Below are positions 1 through 6,064 of a DNA stretch of 12,084 nt, one piece after another; the stretch's first letter is position 1; each line of letters begins with the position of its first letter. The position numbers and the translations under genes are program-made. The stretch is from Bacteroidota bacterium (GTDB lineage: Bacteria > Bacteroidota > Bacteroidia > Bacteroidales > FEN-979), in contig JAPLDN010000340.1 of the NCBI GenBank assembly GCA_026391755.1, forward strand, positions 1 through 12,084, in the 5' to 3' direction. Under the pieces are notes generated by a model that saw only the letters and a list, made by a program, of their open reading frames with translations, did no database searches and had not been told where the DNA came from.

Positions 1-651
1 TTTTATCACATCAGTGTATGCATCGAGGGCGCCGTTGTAATCCTTCTTCTGTAGTTTTATAGCTGCCATATAATTGAATGACGACGCGTTCCTGCGGTCA
101 TATAAAATTGACTGGGAAAGGTCTTTCTCAGCTTTATCGAAGTCATTCAAATAGTATTCTGATACCCCGCGCACATATAATGCATTGGCATTTGTTTTGG
201 ATAGTTCCAGCGCTTTTGTAGCATCAATAATAGCAAGATCATACTTTGTCGTAAGCATATAACAAAACCCTCTGCTCATATAAGCCTGGGTGTTTTCAGA
301 AGTCTCTATTGACTTGGTATAATCAGCAATAGCGCCTGTATAATTACCTTGTTTGGTCTTCTTCACTCCCTCATTATAATAGTCCTGGGCCGTTTTCTGT
401 TCAGGTGTAAGTTGCGGCTTCTGTTCCTTGATGCCGGGGCCGGCAGGTTGACCGGCCGGCTGTTGCGGAGCCTTCTTAATGCTTTGTTTATGGTTGATCG
501 AATCAGGCTTGGCAGGAGAAGGGACCATGATCTTCCCTTTCTGGTTCGGATCGGTTTTCTTATCCTGGGCTTTCGACTGTCCTGAAAATCCAAATACTAT
601 CAGGCATATTAAAATAAAAATCGGTTTATTCATAATTGTAATTTTCTGCAT
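1..651 (-). CDS. Secreted tetratricopeptide-repeat (TPR) protein, C-terminus beyond window
   Basis: I translated this by hand on the minus strand; the frame stays open to the window edge, giving 217 codons without a stop. It starts with a signal peptide: a short basic start, a hydrophobic stretch (IFILICLIVFGF) and a likely cleavage site around SKAQ (residues 25-29), so it is probably exported to the periplasm or envelope. Residues about 40-85 form a linker rich in Pro, Gln and Lys. From about residue 88 there are four consecutive 34-residue TPR-like units (for example NYTGAIADYTKSIE, KYDLAIIDATKALEL, DFDKAEKDLSQSIL, DYNGALDAYTDVIK). TPRs form helical scaffolds for protein contacts; the partner cannot be told. 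An in-frame ATG at 633 is an alternative start that keeps the signal peptide intact. The gene begins 12 nt (or 30 nt) after the lpxB stop, so it is probably the next gene of that operon. No enzyme domain is visible in the part present. Confidence 0.85.
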   Translation of the reverse strand, partial: MQKITIMNKPIFILICLIVFGFSGQSKAQDKKTDPNQKGKIMVPSPAKPDSINHKQSIKKAPQQPAGQPAGPGIKEQKPQLTPEQKTAQDYYNEGVKKTKQGNYTGAIADYTKSIETSENTQAYMSRGFCYMLTTKYDLAIIDATKALELSKTNANALYVRGVSEYYLNDFDKAEKDLSQSILYDRRNASSFNYMAAIKLQKKDYNGALDAYTDVIK

Positions 652-663
652 ATTCCCGTTTTG

Positions 664-1803
664 CTAATTATCATGTTTATTAACTGATTTCCCGCTCAAA
701 TATTGTATGATCTTCGAAGCTGTTCTTCCCGATGCGCCCCTTCCGCCAAGCAAGGCCTTTACCCTGCCATACCCTTCAAGAATGTCCTTCTGCCGCCCGG
801 GTCCAAGCAGTTGTTTGAGCTCCCCTTCCAGTTTAAGCGGATTGAAATCACCCTGGATAAGCTCTTTTACAACCTGGTATCCTGCTATCAGGTTTACAAG
901 GGAAATAAAATCAACTTTAACCAGTCTCCTGGCAATCTGATAAGATAAAGGGTTGCCTTTATAGCAAACCAGCTGGGGTACATTCATCAGGGCAGTCTCG
1001 AGTGTGGCTGTCCCCGAAGTGACCAGGGCCGCTACTGAATTACTGAGCAGATCGTAAGTCTGGCCTGAAACAATGCCAACCTCTGCCCTGCCAATCAGGG
1101 ATGTATAAAATTCCCTCTTGACCGAAGGGGCCGAAGCGATTACAAACTGATAACCGGGAAATGAAGGAATTATCCCCAGCATCACCGAGAGCATGCTTTT
1201 TATCTCCATCTTCCTGCTTCCGGGAAGAAGTGCGATTATAGGCTTATCCCCGAGGCCGTTATCCCTGATAAAAGCCTTGCGGTCTTTAAGCTCCATGTCT
1301 TCATGAATGACGTCGAGCAGCGGATGGCCGGGGAAATCGGTATTTACATCATACTTAGTGTAAAACTCCTGCTCAAAAGGCAGTATCACGAACATATGTT
1401 CGACATACTTCCTTATCCCCTTCACACGGGATGATTTCCATGCCCAAAGCTGGGGCGAGATATAATAAAAAACCCTTAAACTCTTTTCAGCAGCGAACTT
1501 CGCAATTCGCAGGTTAAACCCGGGATAATCTACAAGTATCAGGACATCCGGCTTATATTGAAGTATATCCTGTTCACAGAATCTCAGGTTCCCCATGATT
1601 TCGGGAAGATGAGCCACAACTTCCAGAAAGCCCATGAAAGCAAGCTCCCTGATGTGCTTTACAATCACTCCTCCCTGCTTTTGCATCAGGTCGCCCCCCC
1701 AACAGCGAAATGAAGCCTCGCTGTCAAGCGCTTTAAGCTCCCTGATCAGGTTTGAGGCATGAAGATCCCCTGATGCTTCACCAGCAATTATGTAATACTT
1801 CAT
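664..1803 (-). CDS. lpxB: Lipid-A-disaccharide synthase
   Basis: Complete, 379 residues, a normal length for LpxB. This peripheral inner-membrane glycosyltransferase (GT19) joins UDP-2,3-diacylglucosamine and lipid X to form the tetraacyl disaccharide 1-phosphate precursor of lipid A. Visible family signatures, in order: GEASGD at residues 8-13, DYPGFN at 92-97, YISPQLWAWK at 114-123, PGHPL at 158-162, LPGSR at 193-197, SGTATLE at 263-269 (the donor-binding region of the GT-B C-terminal half) and SLVNLIAG at 301-308. The ATG overlaps the surE TGA in an ATGA arrangement, so the two are probably translationally coupled. The TPR gene follows directly. The presence of lpxB indicates a Gram-negative cell with lipid A. 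Identification is firm. Confidence 0.97.
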   Translation of the reverse strand: MKYYIIAGEASGDLHASNLIRELKALDSEASFRCWGGDLMQKQGGVIVKHIRELAFMGFLEVVAHLPEIMGNLRFCEQDILQYKPDVLILVDYPGFNLRIAKFAAEKSLRVFYYISPQLWAWKSSRVKGIRKYVEHMFVILPFEQEFYTKYDVNTDFPGHPLLDVIHEDMELKDRKAFIRDNGLGDKPIIALLPGSRKMEIKSMLSVMLGIIPSFPGYQFVIASAPSVKREFYTSLIGRAEVGIVSGQTYDLLSNSVAALVTSGTATLETALMNVPQLVCYKGNPLSYQIARRLVKVDFISLVNLIAGYQVVKELIQGDFNPLKLEGELKQLLGPGRQKDILEGYGRVKALLGGRGASGRTASKIIQYLSGKSVNKHDN

Positions 1804-2567
1804 AGGAACCAGTCTGCAATTGGTTTAATGGCTGTAGTTGCAGTGAAATCAAACTGAACAGGCACTACTGCGATATACCTGTTGTCCATAGCCCATTCAT
1901 CGGTATCTTTTCCATGCCCGGTCTTAACAAACACCCCTGTCATCCAGTAATATTTCCGGCCCTGGGGATCGGTTCTTTCAACAAAATCTTCCTGCCAGGT
2001 TCCTTCGGCCTGCCGGCACACTTTTATTCCCCTGATCCTCTTTTGGGGTATGGCAGGGATATTCACATTGAGACAAACGCCGCCGGGCAGTTTGTTTTTT
2101 ATGACTTCCTCAACAATTCTTTTTATATAGGGGGCGGATGATTTAAAGTCGGCATCCAATCGGTAATCGGCGAGCGAAAACCCGGCAGAACTCACACCGG
2201 CAAGTGCCCCTTCGAAAACGGCCGCCATGGTCCCCGAGTAAATTATATTAATGGACGAATTCGTTCCGTGATTGATACCGGAAAAAAGGAAATCGGCCCT
2301 CCTTTTAAGAACAACCTTAAAGGCAAGTTTTACACAATCGGCAGGTGTACCGTTGCAGCTGTATTCCTCGTAATCCTTCTCCTTTGCGATCTCATGCAGG
2401 CGCAGGGGATGGTTCACTGTAACTGCATGGGCTGTGCCCGATTGCGGACGGTCAGGCGCAACAACAACCACCTTCCCGAACGGCCTTACAATTTCAATGA
2501 GGGATCTCAGTCCGGGCGCTTTAACGCTGTCATCATTAGTGAGCAGTATAAGGGGTTTCCGCTTCAT
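1800..2567 (-). CDS. surE: 5'/3'-nucleotidase SurE
   Basis: Complete, 255 residues, typical of SurE. The family is a metal-dependent phosphatase acting on nucleoside 5'- and 3'-monophosphates (some members also act on short polyphosphate) in the cytoplasm. The N-terminal signature LLTNDDS carries the metal-binding pair D12/D13. APDRPQSG (38-44 region) supplies the serine ligand S43, and SGINHG (96-101) supplies N99. YSGTMAAVFEG (110-120) is the usual YSGTVGAAMEG-type segment with small changes. All four expected metal ligands are therefore present. It starts 27 nt after the maf stop, and its TGA overlaps the lpxB ATG by 4 nt. No strong ribosome binding site is seen, as is normal in Bacteroidota. 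Identification is firm; the physiological substrate is not determinable from sequence. Confidence 0.96.
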   Translation of the reverse strand: MKRKPLILLTNDDSVKAPGLRSLIEIVRPFGKVVVVAPDRPQSGTAHAVTVNHPLRLHEIAKEKDYEEYSCNGTPADCVKLAFKVVLKRRADFLFSGINHGTNSSINIIYSGTMAAVFEGALAGVSSAGFSLADYRLDADFKSSAPYIKRIVEEVIKNKLPGGVCLNVNIPAIPQKRIRGIKVCRQAEGTWQEDFVERTDPQGRKYYWMTGVFVKTGHGKDTDEWAMDNRYIAVVPVQFDFTATTAIKPIADWFL

Positions 2568-2594
2568 TTAGGGTATCCGGGATTGTTTGTTCAA

Positions 2595-3179
2595 TTAAAA
2601 TTTAAGAAGCTCTTCATACAATTCCTTGACGGGTAATCCCATGATATTGAAAAATGATCCTTCTATCTTACTGATGCCGATATATCCTATCCATTCCTGG
2701 ACTCCATAGCCCCCTGCCTTGTCAAACGGCTCGAAATTCCTGATATAATATTCGATCTCCTCCAGGCTCAGTTTTTTGAAATAAACCGAGGACCGCACAT
2801 GAAAGGTTTTTTTCTTCTTCTTCGATTTCAGGCATACCGCTGTAATGACATCATGCTTGTTGCCCGACAGCTTTTTCAGCATGATCACTGCGTCGTCGTG
2901 GTTAGCAGGCTTGCCGAGAATTTCGTCACCCAGGACCACTATGGTGTCGGCGGCGATGAGAATAGCTTTCTGATTCATCCTGCCGGTTTCAAAACTTGCA
3001 GCTTTGAGCTCGGCCAGGTAAACCGCAACCTCATCCGGCGAAAGGCCTTCAGGATATTCTTCCTTTACAGTAGTGATGCATATCTCAAAATCCAGCCCGA
3101 GTTCCTTGAGCAGGTATTGCCGCCTCGGGGAAGCCGAGGCAAGAACGAGGTGATACCCTTCCAATCGTTTGTTTATCAT
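2595..3179 (-). CDS. maf: Maf family nucleoside triphosphate pyrophosphatase (YhdE-like)
   Basis: Complete, 194 residues, typical of Maf proteins. These hydrolyse non-canonical or excess nucleoside triphosphates (dTTP, UTP and modified bases in the YhdE subgroup) to the monophosphate and pyrophosphate, a house-cleaning role; some members affect septum formation. Signatures seen: SASPRR (15-20) at the nucleotide-binding N-terminus, AADTIV (76-81) with the catalytic aspartate D78, LGKP (89-92), DKAGGYGVQ (153-161) and NIMGLP (178-183). The DKAGxYGxQ form fits the YhdE (dTTP/UTP) subgroup better than YceF. A lysine run at 118-124 lies in a variable loop and looks unremarkable. The ATG lies 1 nt after the ubiA-family stop (TAATATG), so coupling is likely. 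Subgroup assignment is inference; family assignment is firm. Confidence 0.95.
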   Translation of the reverse strand: MINKRLEGYHLVLASASPRRQYLLKELGLDFEICITTVKEEYPEGLSPDEVAVYLAELKAASFETGRMNQKAILIAADTIVVLGDEILGKPANHDDAVIMLKKLSGNKHDVITAVCLKSKKKKKTFHVRSSVYFKKLSLEEIEYYIRNFEPFDKAGGYGVQEWIGYIGISKIEGSFFNIMGLPVKELYEELLKF

Positions 3180-3180
3180 A

Positions 3181-4155
3181 TTATCTGCTGATTGCTATTA
3201 GTTGCATGGATAAAACCCCGGCCACCATGATGATCTTGCATATGTTGCTCATGATATGGTACTCTTCGGGCGTATTTGAACTGAACACCCTGTAAACCAG
3301 GTAAATCATCGGTAAAACCGTAGTTGGGATCAGGTACCAGAACACTCCCATAATCGCCAGGTGGTATACCACTATAAGGCCGGCAAGCAGGAGAATAAGG
3401 GTTAGGATAACCAGGGCTGTTACTATCCAGCGACTTGCGGTAATACCGAATACGATAGGGAATGTGCGGCAGCCAACTCTCGCATCGCCCTTCACATCCT
3501 CCATATCCTTAATTATCTCCCTGTAAAATGTAACAAGAAAAGCAAACATGGCATAGGCCAGGAATAATTTTCCAACCCAGAGAAGGTCAGGTGCAAGATC
3601 GGCAAAGAATTCGGGATGAAGCCTGAGCCAGAAAAATTCAAATAAATATACGATCAGTACAACCAGGGCCGAAAGCAAGGCAACGATAAAATTACCCCAA
3701 AAAAGCAAGCGCTTATATTTTGCCGAATAGAACCATAAGAGCAAACCAACGGCAGGGAAGATAAGCCCGAAACTTAAGAGCCTGACCTTATAAGCCAGGT
3801 AAAACCCGATGAGGCTGCCCAATCCCGTAAGAAGTATATGCCATTTGATTGCGGTCCTCCCCTGAATCAGCTTCCCCACTACCTGTTTGGCAGGCTTGTT
3901 TATCTCATCTATCCTGATATCAAAATAATCGTTGATCACATAACCGCCGGAAGTTATAAGCAGGGTTGCAAGGCAAAGCAGGGAAAAATCAAGAAGGGAA
4001 CTCATGACTTCAGTATCTCCGTTATATAAAAAAGGAGAAAAAAGGCAGTACCTTAAAAGGAACTGGGTAAGTATGATGATCAGCAGGTTGGGAAGGCGAA
4101 TAAAGCGTGCAAACTTTACAAGCTTGTTAAAAAATGACATATTTTCGGTTTGCAT
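3181..4155 (-). CDS. UbiA-family membrane prenyltransferase (geranylgeranylglycerol-phosphate geranylgeranyltransferase-like)
   Basis: From this start the protein is 324 residues, mostly hydrophobic with about eight or nine membrane segments, as in UbiA enzymes. Two aspartate-rich sites that bind the Mg-prenyl diphosphate are present: NDYFDIRID at residues 75-83, and D217/D220/D224 within KDMEDVKGD. The IRLPNL start followed by a first helix, and the NDYFD form, match the Bacteroidota group usually annotated as geranylgeranylglycerol-phosphate geranylgeranyltransferase. The real prenyl acceptor is unknown, and a quinone- or other lipid-related role is possible. Start choice: the frame is open upstream to an ATG at 4236, but those 27 extra residues are encoded by the heptad repeat array and contain repeated SPVT units, so they are probably not protein. 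ATG 4155 follows AGGA at short distance; ATG 4140 (MSFFNKL) is nearly as good. It is followed 1 nt later by maf. Confidence 0.88.
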   Translation of the reverse strand: MQTENMSFFNKLVKFARFIRLPNLLIIILTQFLLRYCLFSPFLYNGDTEVMSSLLDFSLLCLATLLITSGGYVINDYFDIRIDEINKPAKQVVGKLIQGRTAIKWHILLTGLGSLIGFYLAYKVRLLSFGLIFPAVGLLLWFYSAKYKRLLFWGNFIVALLSALVVLIVYLFEFFWLRLHPEFFADLAPDLLWVGKLFLAYAMFAFLVTFYREIIKDMEDVKGDARVGCRTFPIVFGITASRWIVTALVILTLILLLAGLIVVYHLAIMGVFWYLIPTTVLPMIYLVYRVFSSNTPEEYHIMSNICKIIMVAGVLSMQLIAISR

Positions 4156-4175
4156 ATTATCCTGGTTTGTTACTG

Positions 4176-4266
4176 GTGACTGGTAATCAGTGACTGGTGA
4201 CTGGCAACTGGTGATGAGTGACTGGTGACTAGTCACTCATCACTTATCACTCATCACTCTTCACCA
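4176..4266. repeat. Heptameric repeat array with orientation switch
   Basis: Reading the plus strand in 7-nt steps from 4176 gives 13 consecutive units. The left half follows GTGACTG (4176, 4190, 4197 and 4218 exact; 4183, 4204, 4211 and 4225 variants). The right half follows ATCACTC (4246 and 4253 exact; 4232, 4239 and 4260 variants). The switch occurs at the palindrome GTGACTAGTCAC (4225-4236). The arms GTGATGAGTGACT (4211-4223) and AGTCACTCATCAC (4231-4243) are perfect 13-bp complements around a 7-nt spacer, so RNA from either strand could fold into a strong hairpin. No T-run follows on the minus strand, so it does not look like an intrinsic terminator. The array fills most of the gap between kdsC and the prenyltransferase gene and reaches almost to the kdsC stop. 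Confidence 0.85.
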
Positions 4267-4268
4267 TC

Positions 4269-4790
4269 TCACCATTTAAACCCATCACCATCCATCCATT
4301 TTCCCTGAACCTTCATAACCTGCTCTATAACATCCCTTGCACATCCTTTACCCCCGTTACAATGCGAAATATACTTCGCGATCTTCCGGATTTCCTCAGC
4401 AGCATCGGCCGGGCATGTCCCCACACCGGCTTCAAGCATTACTTCGTAATCGGGGATGTCGTCACCCATGAAAAGAACCTGCTCAGGTTTGATATTCCCT
4501 GAAGCCAGGTAATCATGGAAACATTGAATTTTATCTTCAATCCCCATAAAAACATCCCTGACATTCAGGGCCTTCATCCTGTGCTCAAGCGACTTGGAAA
4601 CAGCGCCTGAGATAACTGCAACATTATAGCCTTTCCTGACTGCAAGCTGTATCGCGTACCCGTCTTTTACGCTTGATATCCTGTGCCCCTCACCCTGGCT
4701 GGTCATGATCACCATGCCATCGGTGAGCACTCCGTCATAATCGAAAATAAATGTCGTGATATGCCTGAGCAATTCCTTATAATTCGTCAT
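4269..4790 (-). CDS. kdsC: KdsC-like HAD phosphatase (3-deoxy-D-manno-octulosonate 8-phosphate phosphatase)
   Basis: From ATG 4790 the protein is 173 residues, the usual size for capless tetrameric KdsC-type HAD phosphatases, which remove phosphate from Kdo-8-phosphate to make Kdo for the LPS inner core. HAD motifs: FDYDGVLTDG (16-25) with nucleophile D17 and acid/base D19; ISG (60-62) as motif II; K87 in GIEDK as motif III; GDDIPD (109-114) as the Mg-binding motif IV. KDGYAIQLA (42-50) and GGKGCARDVIEQVM (146-159) are typical of the family in Bacteroidota. The frame is open upstream to 4940, but those 50 residues overlap the preceding gene and resemble no KdsC, so I reject them. The start overlaps the DUF2520 gene by 14 nt. 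Relatives act on KDN-9-phosphate or other sugar acid phosphates, so substrate is inferred; lpxB in the same cluster supports the Kdo/LPS reading. Confidence 0.9.
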   Translation of the reverse strand: MTNYKELLRHITTFIFDYDGVLTDGMVIMTSQGEGHRISSVKDGYAIQLAVRKGYNVAVISGAVSKSLEHRMKALNVRDVFMGIEDKIQCFHDYLASGNIKPEQVLFMGDDIPDYEVMLEAGVGTCPADAAEEIRKIAKYISHCNGGKGCARDVIEQVMKVQGKWMDGDGFKW

Positions 4791-5577
4791 TTCTGGTTTT
4801 ATGTTTAATGATACTCTTGCTGATAAGGTTATAGATATCCATATAAGCCCCGTGCTTTGCCAGCATAACCAGGTGTTCATCCATGATTCTGGTGTCACCC
4901 CTGACTGCCGGTCCTGTTTGCCTGCTGAAAACATCCTCATGCCTTGCTGATGCTGCAGTTTGCTGTATCAGAGGCTTCAGGAGGCTGAAGGGGATATCAT
5001 GCTTCTTCAGGAGGTCCTCGGCAATAGTGTACATGAAACTGGAGAAATTGCCTGCAAAAACAGCCGTCATATGCAGAATTTTGCGCTGGGCGCTGCTCAG
5101 TACCTGAGTTTTTTTACTGATCAGACTCGCAAACTGCATCAGTTTCTCTTCATTTTCCTTTGTATTTGCTTCAATACAAACCGGGATATTACTGAAGTTT
5201 ATCCTTTTCTCTTTAGAAAACGTCTGCAGGGGGTACAACACTCCTGTATTCGATGAAGCCCCCGAAAGTGCTGCCAGGTCAACAGATCCTGAGGTATGAA
5301 CAAGAAACTGGTCTTTAAGATGAAGGTTCCTGGCTACTTCTTCGATAGCCGAATCGCTTACAGCGAGAATAAAAAGGTCGGCCCTGAAATCGGCGGCCCT
5401 GAAATCATCATTAAACCCCGCTTTGACCCGTCGCGCAAGCCTTTCGCCCGACTGACGGGACCTGTTCAGCACCTCGATAACGTTAACCCCCCTGCGGTGC
5501 AAGGCAAGAGCGAGTTGGGTAGCCAGGTTGCCGGCACCAATAATCACTACATTCTGTATCTTCCGACGCTCAGGCAC
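4777..5577 (-). CDS. Rossmann-fold, DUF2520-domain oxidoreductase-like protein
   Basis: 266 residues. The N-terminal Rossmann fold has VVIIGAGNLATQLALAL, with the dinucleotide-binding GAGNLA at residues 14-19, then AVSDSAIEEV (72-81) and VHTSGSVDLAAL (93-104), as in F420/NADP-dependent and pyrroline-5-carboxylate-reductase-like proteins. YPLQTFS (115-121) marks the interdomain region. The C-terminal helical part has the DUF2520 features HMTAVFAGNFSSFM (169-182) and QTGPAVRGD (220-228). It is probably an NAD(P)-dependent cytoplasmic dehydrogenase, but no substrate is established for this family that I can name. The start is GTG (5577): a TGA lies in frame three codons upstream, and the Rossmann strand begins at residue 9, leaving no room for a later start. 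The promoter element at 5601-5608 makes it the first gene of the lipid A/Kdo cluster. Its stop lies 14 nt inside kdsC. Confidence 0.9.
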   Translation of the reverse strand: MPERRKIQNVVIIGAGNLATQLALALHRRGVNVIEVLNRSRQSGERLARRVKAGFNDDFRAADFRADLFILAVSDSAIEEVARNLHLKDQFLVHTSGSVDLAALSGASSNTGVLYPLQTFSKEKRINFSNIPVCIEANTKENEEKLMQFASLISKKTQVLSSAQRKILHMTAVFAGNFSSFMYTIAEDLLKKHDIPFSLLKPLIQQTAASARHEDVFSRQTGPAVRGDTRIMDEHLVMLAKHGAYMDIYNLISKSIIKHKTRNDEL

Positions 5578-5600
5578 TCTTTCATTTCAAATTTCAAATG

Positions 5601-5630
5601 CAAATATAGAGCAATACTTTTTTTTCCAAT
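5601..5630 (-). promoter_or_regulatory. Bacteroidota-type promoter for the DUF2520-kdsC-...-lpxB cluster
   Basis: On the minus strand TATATTTG (5608-5601) matches the Bacteroidota -7 consensus TAnnTTTG exactly. The -33 element is weak: ATTG/TTGG at about 5630-5626, with 17-18 nt spacing against the usual 19-21 nt to TTTG. An A8 tract (5625-5618) lies between them. Transcription would begin near 5595, leaving a leader of under 20 nt before the GTG at 5577, containing two tandem ATTTGAA units. The site lies just downstream of the terminator of the rpo unit, the expected place for a new promoter. It is called from consensus match and position only. Confidence 0.6.
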
Positions 5631-5690
5631 CTTTTTCACAGCATTAAAAAAAAACGGATGTTTTCAGGGCTTCAATTTGCAGGCATCCTG

Positions 5691-5720
5691 AAAAAAAAGA
5701 AGGCAGCCTTGTGAGCCGCC
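5691..5720 (-). terminator. Intrinsic terminator of the rpoBC-DUF3467 unit
   Basis: On the minus strand, 35 nt after the DUF3467 stop, GGCGGCT (5720-5714) pairs with GGCTGCC (5708-5702) around a 5-nt loop. The 7-bp stem contains five GC pairs and two G-U wobbles. It is followed by TTC and then eight T residues (to 5691). GC-rich stem plus U-tract is the textbook rho-independent form. It separates the RNA polymerase unit from the envelope cluster. Confidence 0.85.
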
Positions 5721-5754
5721 CTCCGTTTCATTTGTTTACAATAAAGGCAATTGA

Positions 5755-6063
5755 TCAGGCTTGGCCCGGCATACCCATATTAAAAGGGATCTCCCCTTCC
5801 GAATCCCGGATATCTCCATGGGTCGCTTCATATTTCGAGACATTCTCCTTGAGTGCCTTGTACAGGCGTTTTGCATGCTGGGGAGTCAGGATGATCCTTG
5901 ACTTGACCTTGGCTTTGGGCACACCCGGCATCATCTTGACAAAATCAATGATGAATTCAGCCGGGGAATGAGTGATAATGGCAAGGTTTGAATAAATTCC
6001 TTCTCCCACTTCATCCGATATCTCGATATTGATCTGGTTACCGGGGTTTTTTGTATCCTGCAT
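5755..6063 (-). CDS. DUF3467 family small protein
   Basis: 102 residues, with no signal peptide or membrane segment. The sequence INIEISDEVGEGIYSNLAII near the start, the central HSPAEFIIDFVKMMPGVPKAKVKSRIILTP (described in two parts: HSPAEFIIDFVKMMPG and AKVKSRIILTP) and the later HAKRLYKALKENVSKYE are the recognisable DUF3467 pattern. The function is unknown to me. The start codon lies 1 nt after the rpoC stop and a terminator follows, so it is the last gene of the rpoB-rpoC transcript and should be made alongside RNA polymerase subunits. DUF3467 genes recur beside rpoC in Bacteroidota, which suggests a link with transcription, but that is inference. The short acidic/Gly/Met/Pro tail after residue 85 looks unstructured. 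Confidence 0.88.
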   Translation of the reverse strand: MQDTKNPGNQINIEISDEVGEGIYSNLAIITHSPAEFIIDFVKMMPGVPKAKVKSRIILTPQHAKRLYKALKENVSKYEATHGDIRDSEGEIPFNMGMPGQA

Positions 6064-6064
6064 A

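Noticed and set aside
2268..2636. Plus-strand open frame of 122 codons opposite surE and the maf end
   Set aside because: It is antisense to intact surE motifs and has no recognisable domain; it is a shadow frame.
4211..4243. Inverted repeat as an intrinsic terminator after kdsC
   Set aside because: The stem is strong, but no T-tract follows on the minus strand, and the downstream genes appear to belong to the same operon.
4176..4266. Possible CRISPR array
   Set aside because: The units are 7 nt and contiguous with no spacers, and there are no cas genes nearby.
4269..4295. KdsC C-terminal tail (MDGDGFKW) as a product of repeat invasion
   Set aside because: The DNA looks similar to the neighbouring repeats, but from memory Bacteroides KdsC relatives also have a short tail ending in a glycine/aromatic-tryptophan pattern, so it is more likely native.
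4791..4940. 50-codon N-terminal extension of kdsC
   Set aside because: It overlaps the DUF2520 coding sequence, lacks similarity to KdsC proteins, and the HAD domain starts properly from ATG 4790.
5646..5693. Second terminator: 8-bp inverted repeat TTTTCAGG/CCTGAAAA or a 5-bp GGATG/CATCC stem before a T9 tract
   Set aside because: The stems are AT-rich or short with loops of 17-23 nt and are poorly placed against the T-tract; the GC-rich hairpin just upstream explains termination better.
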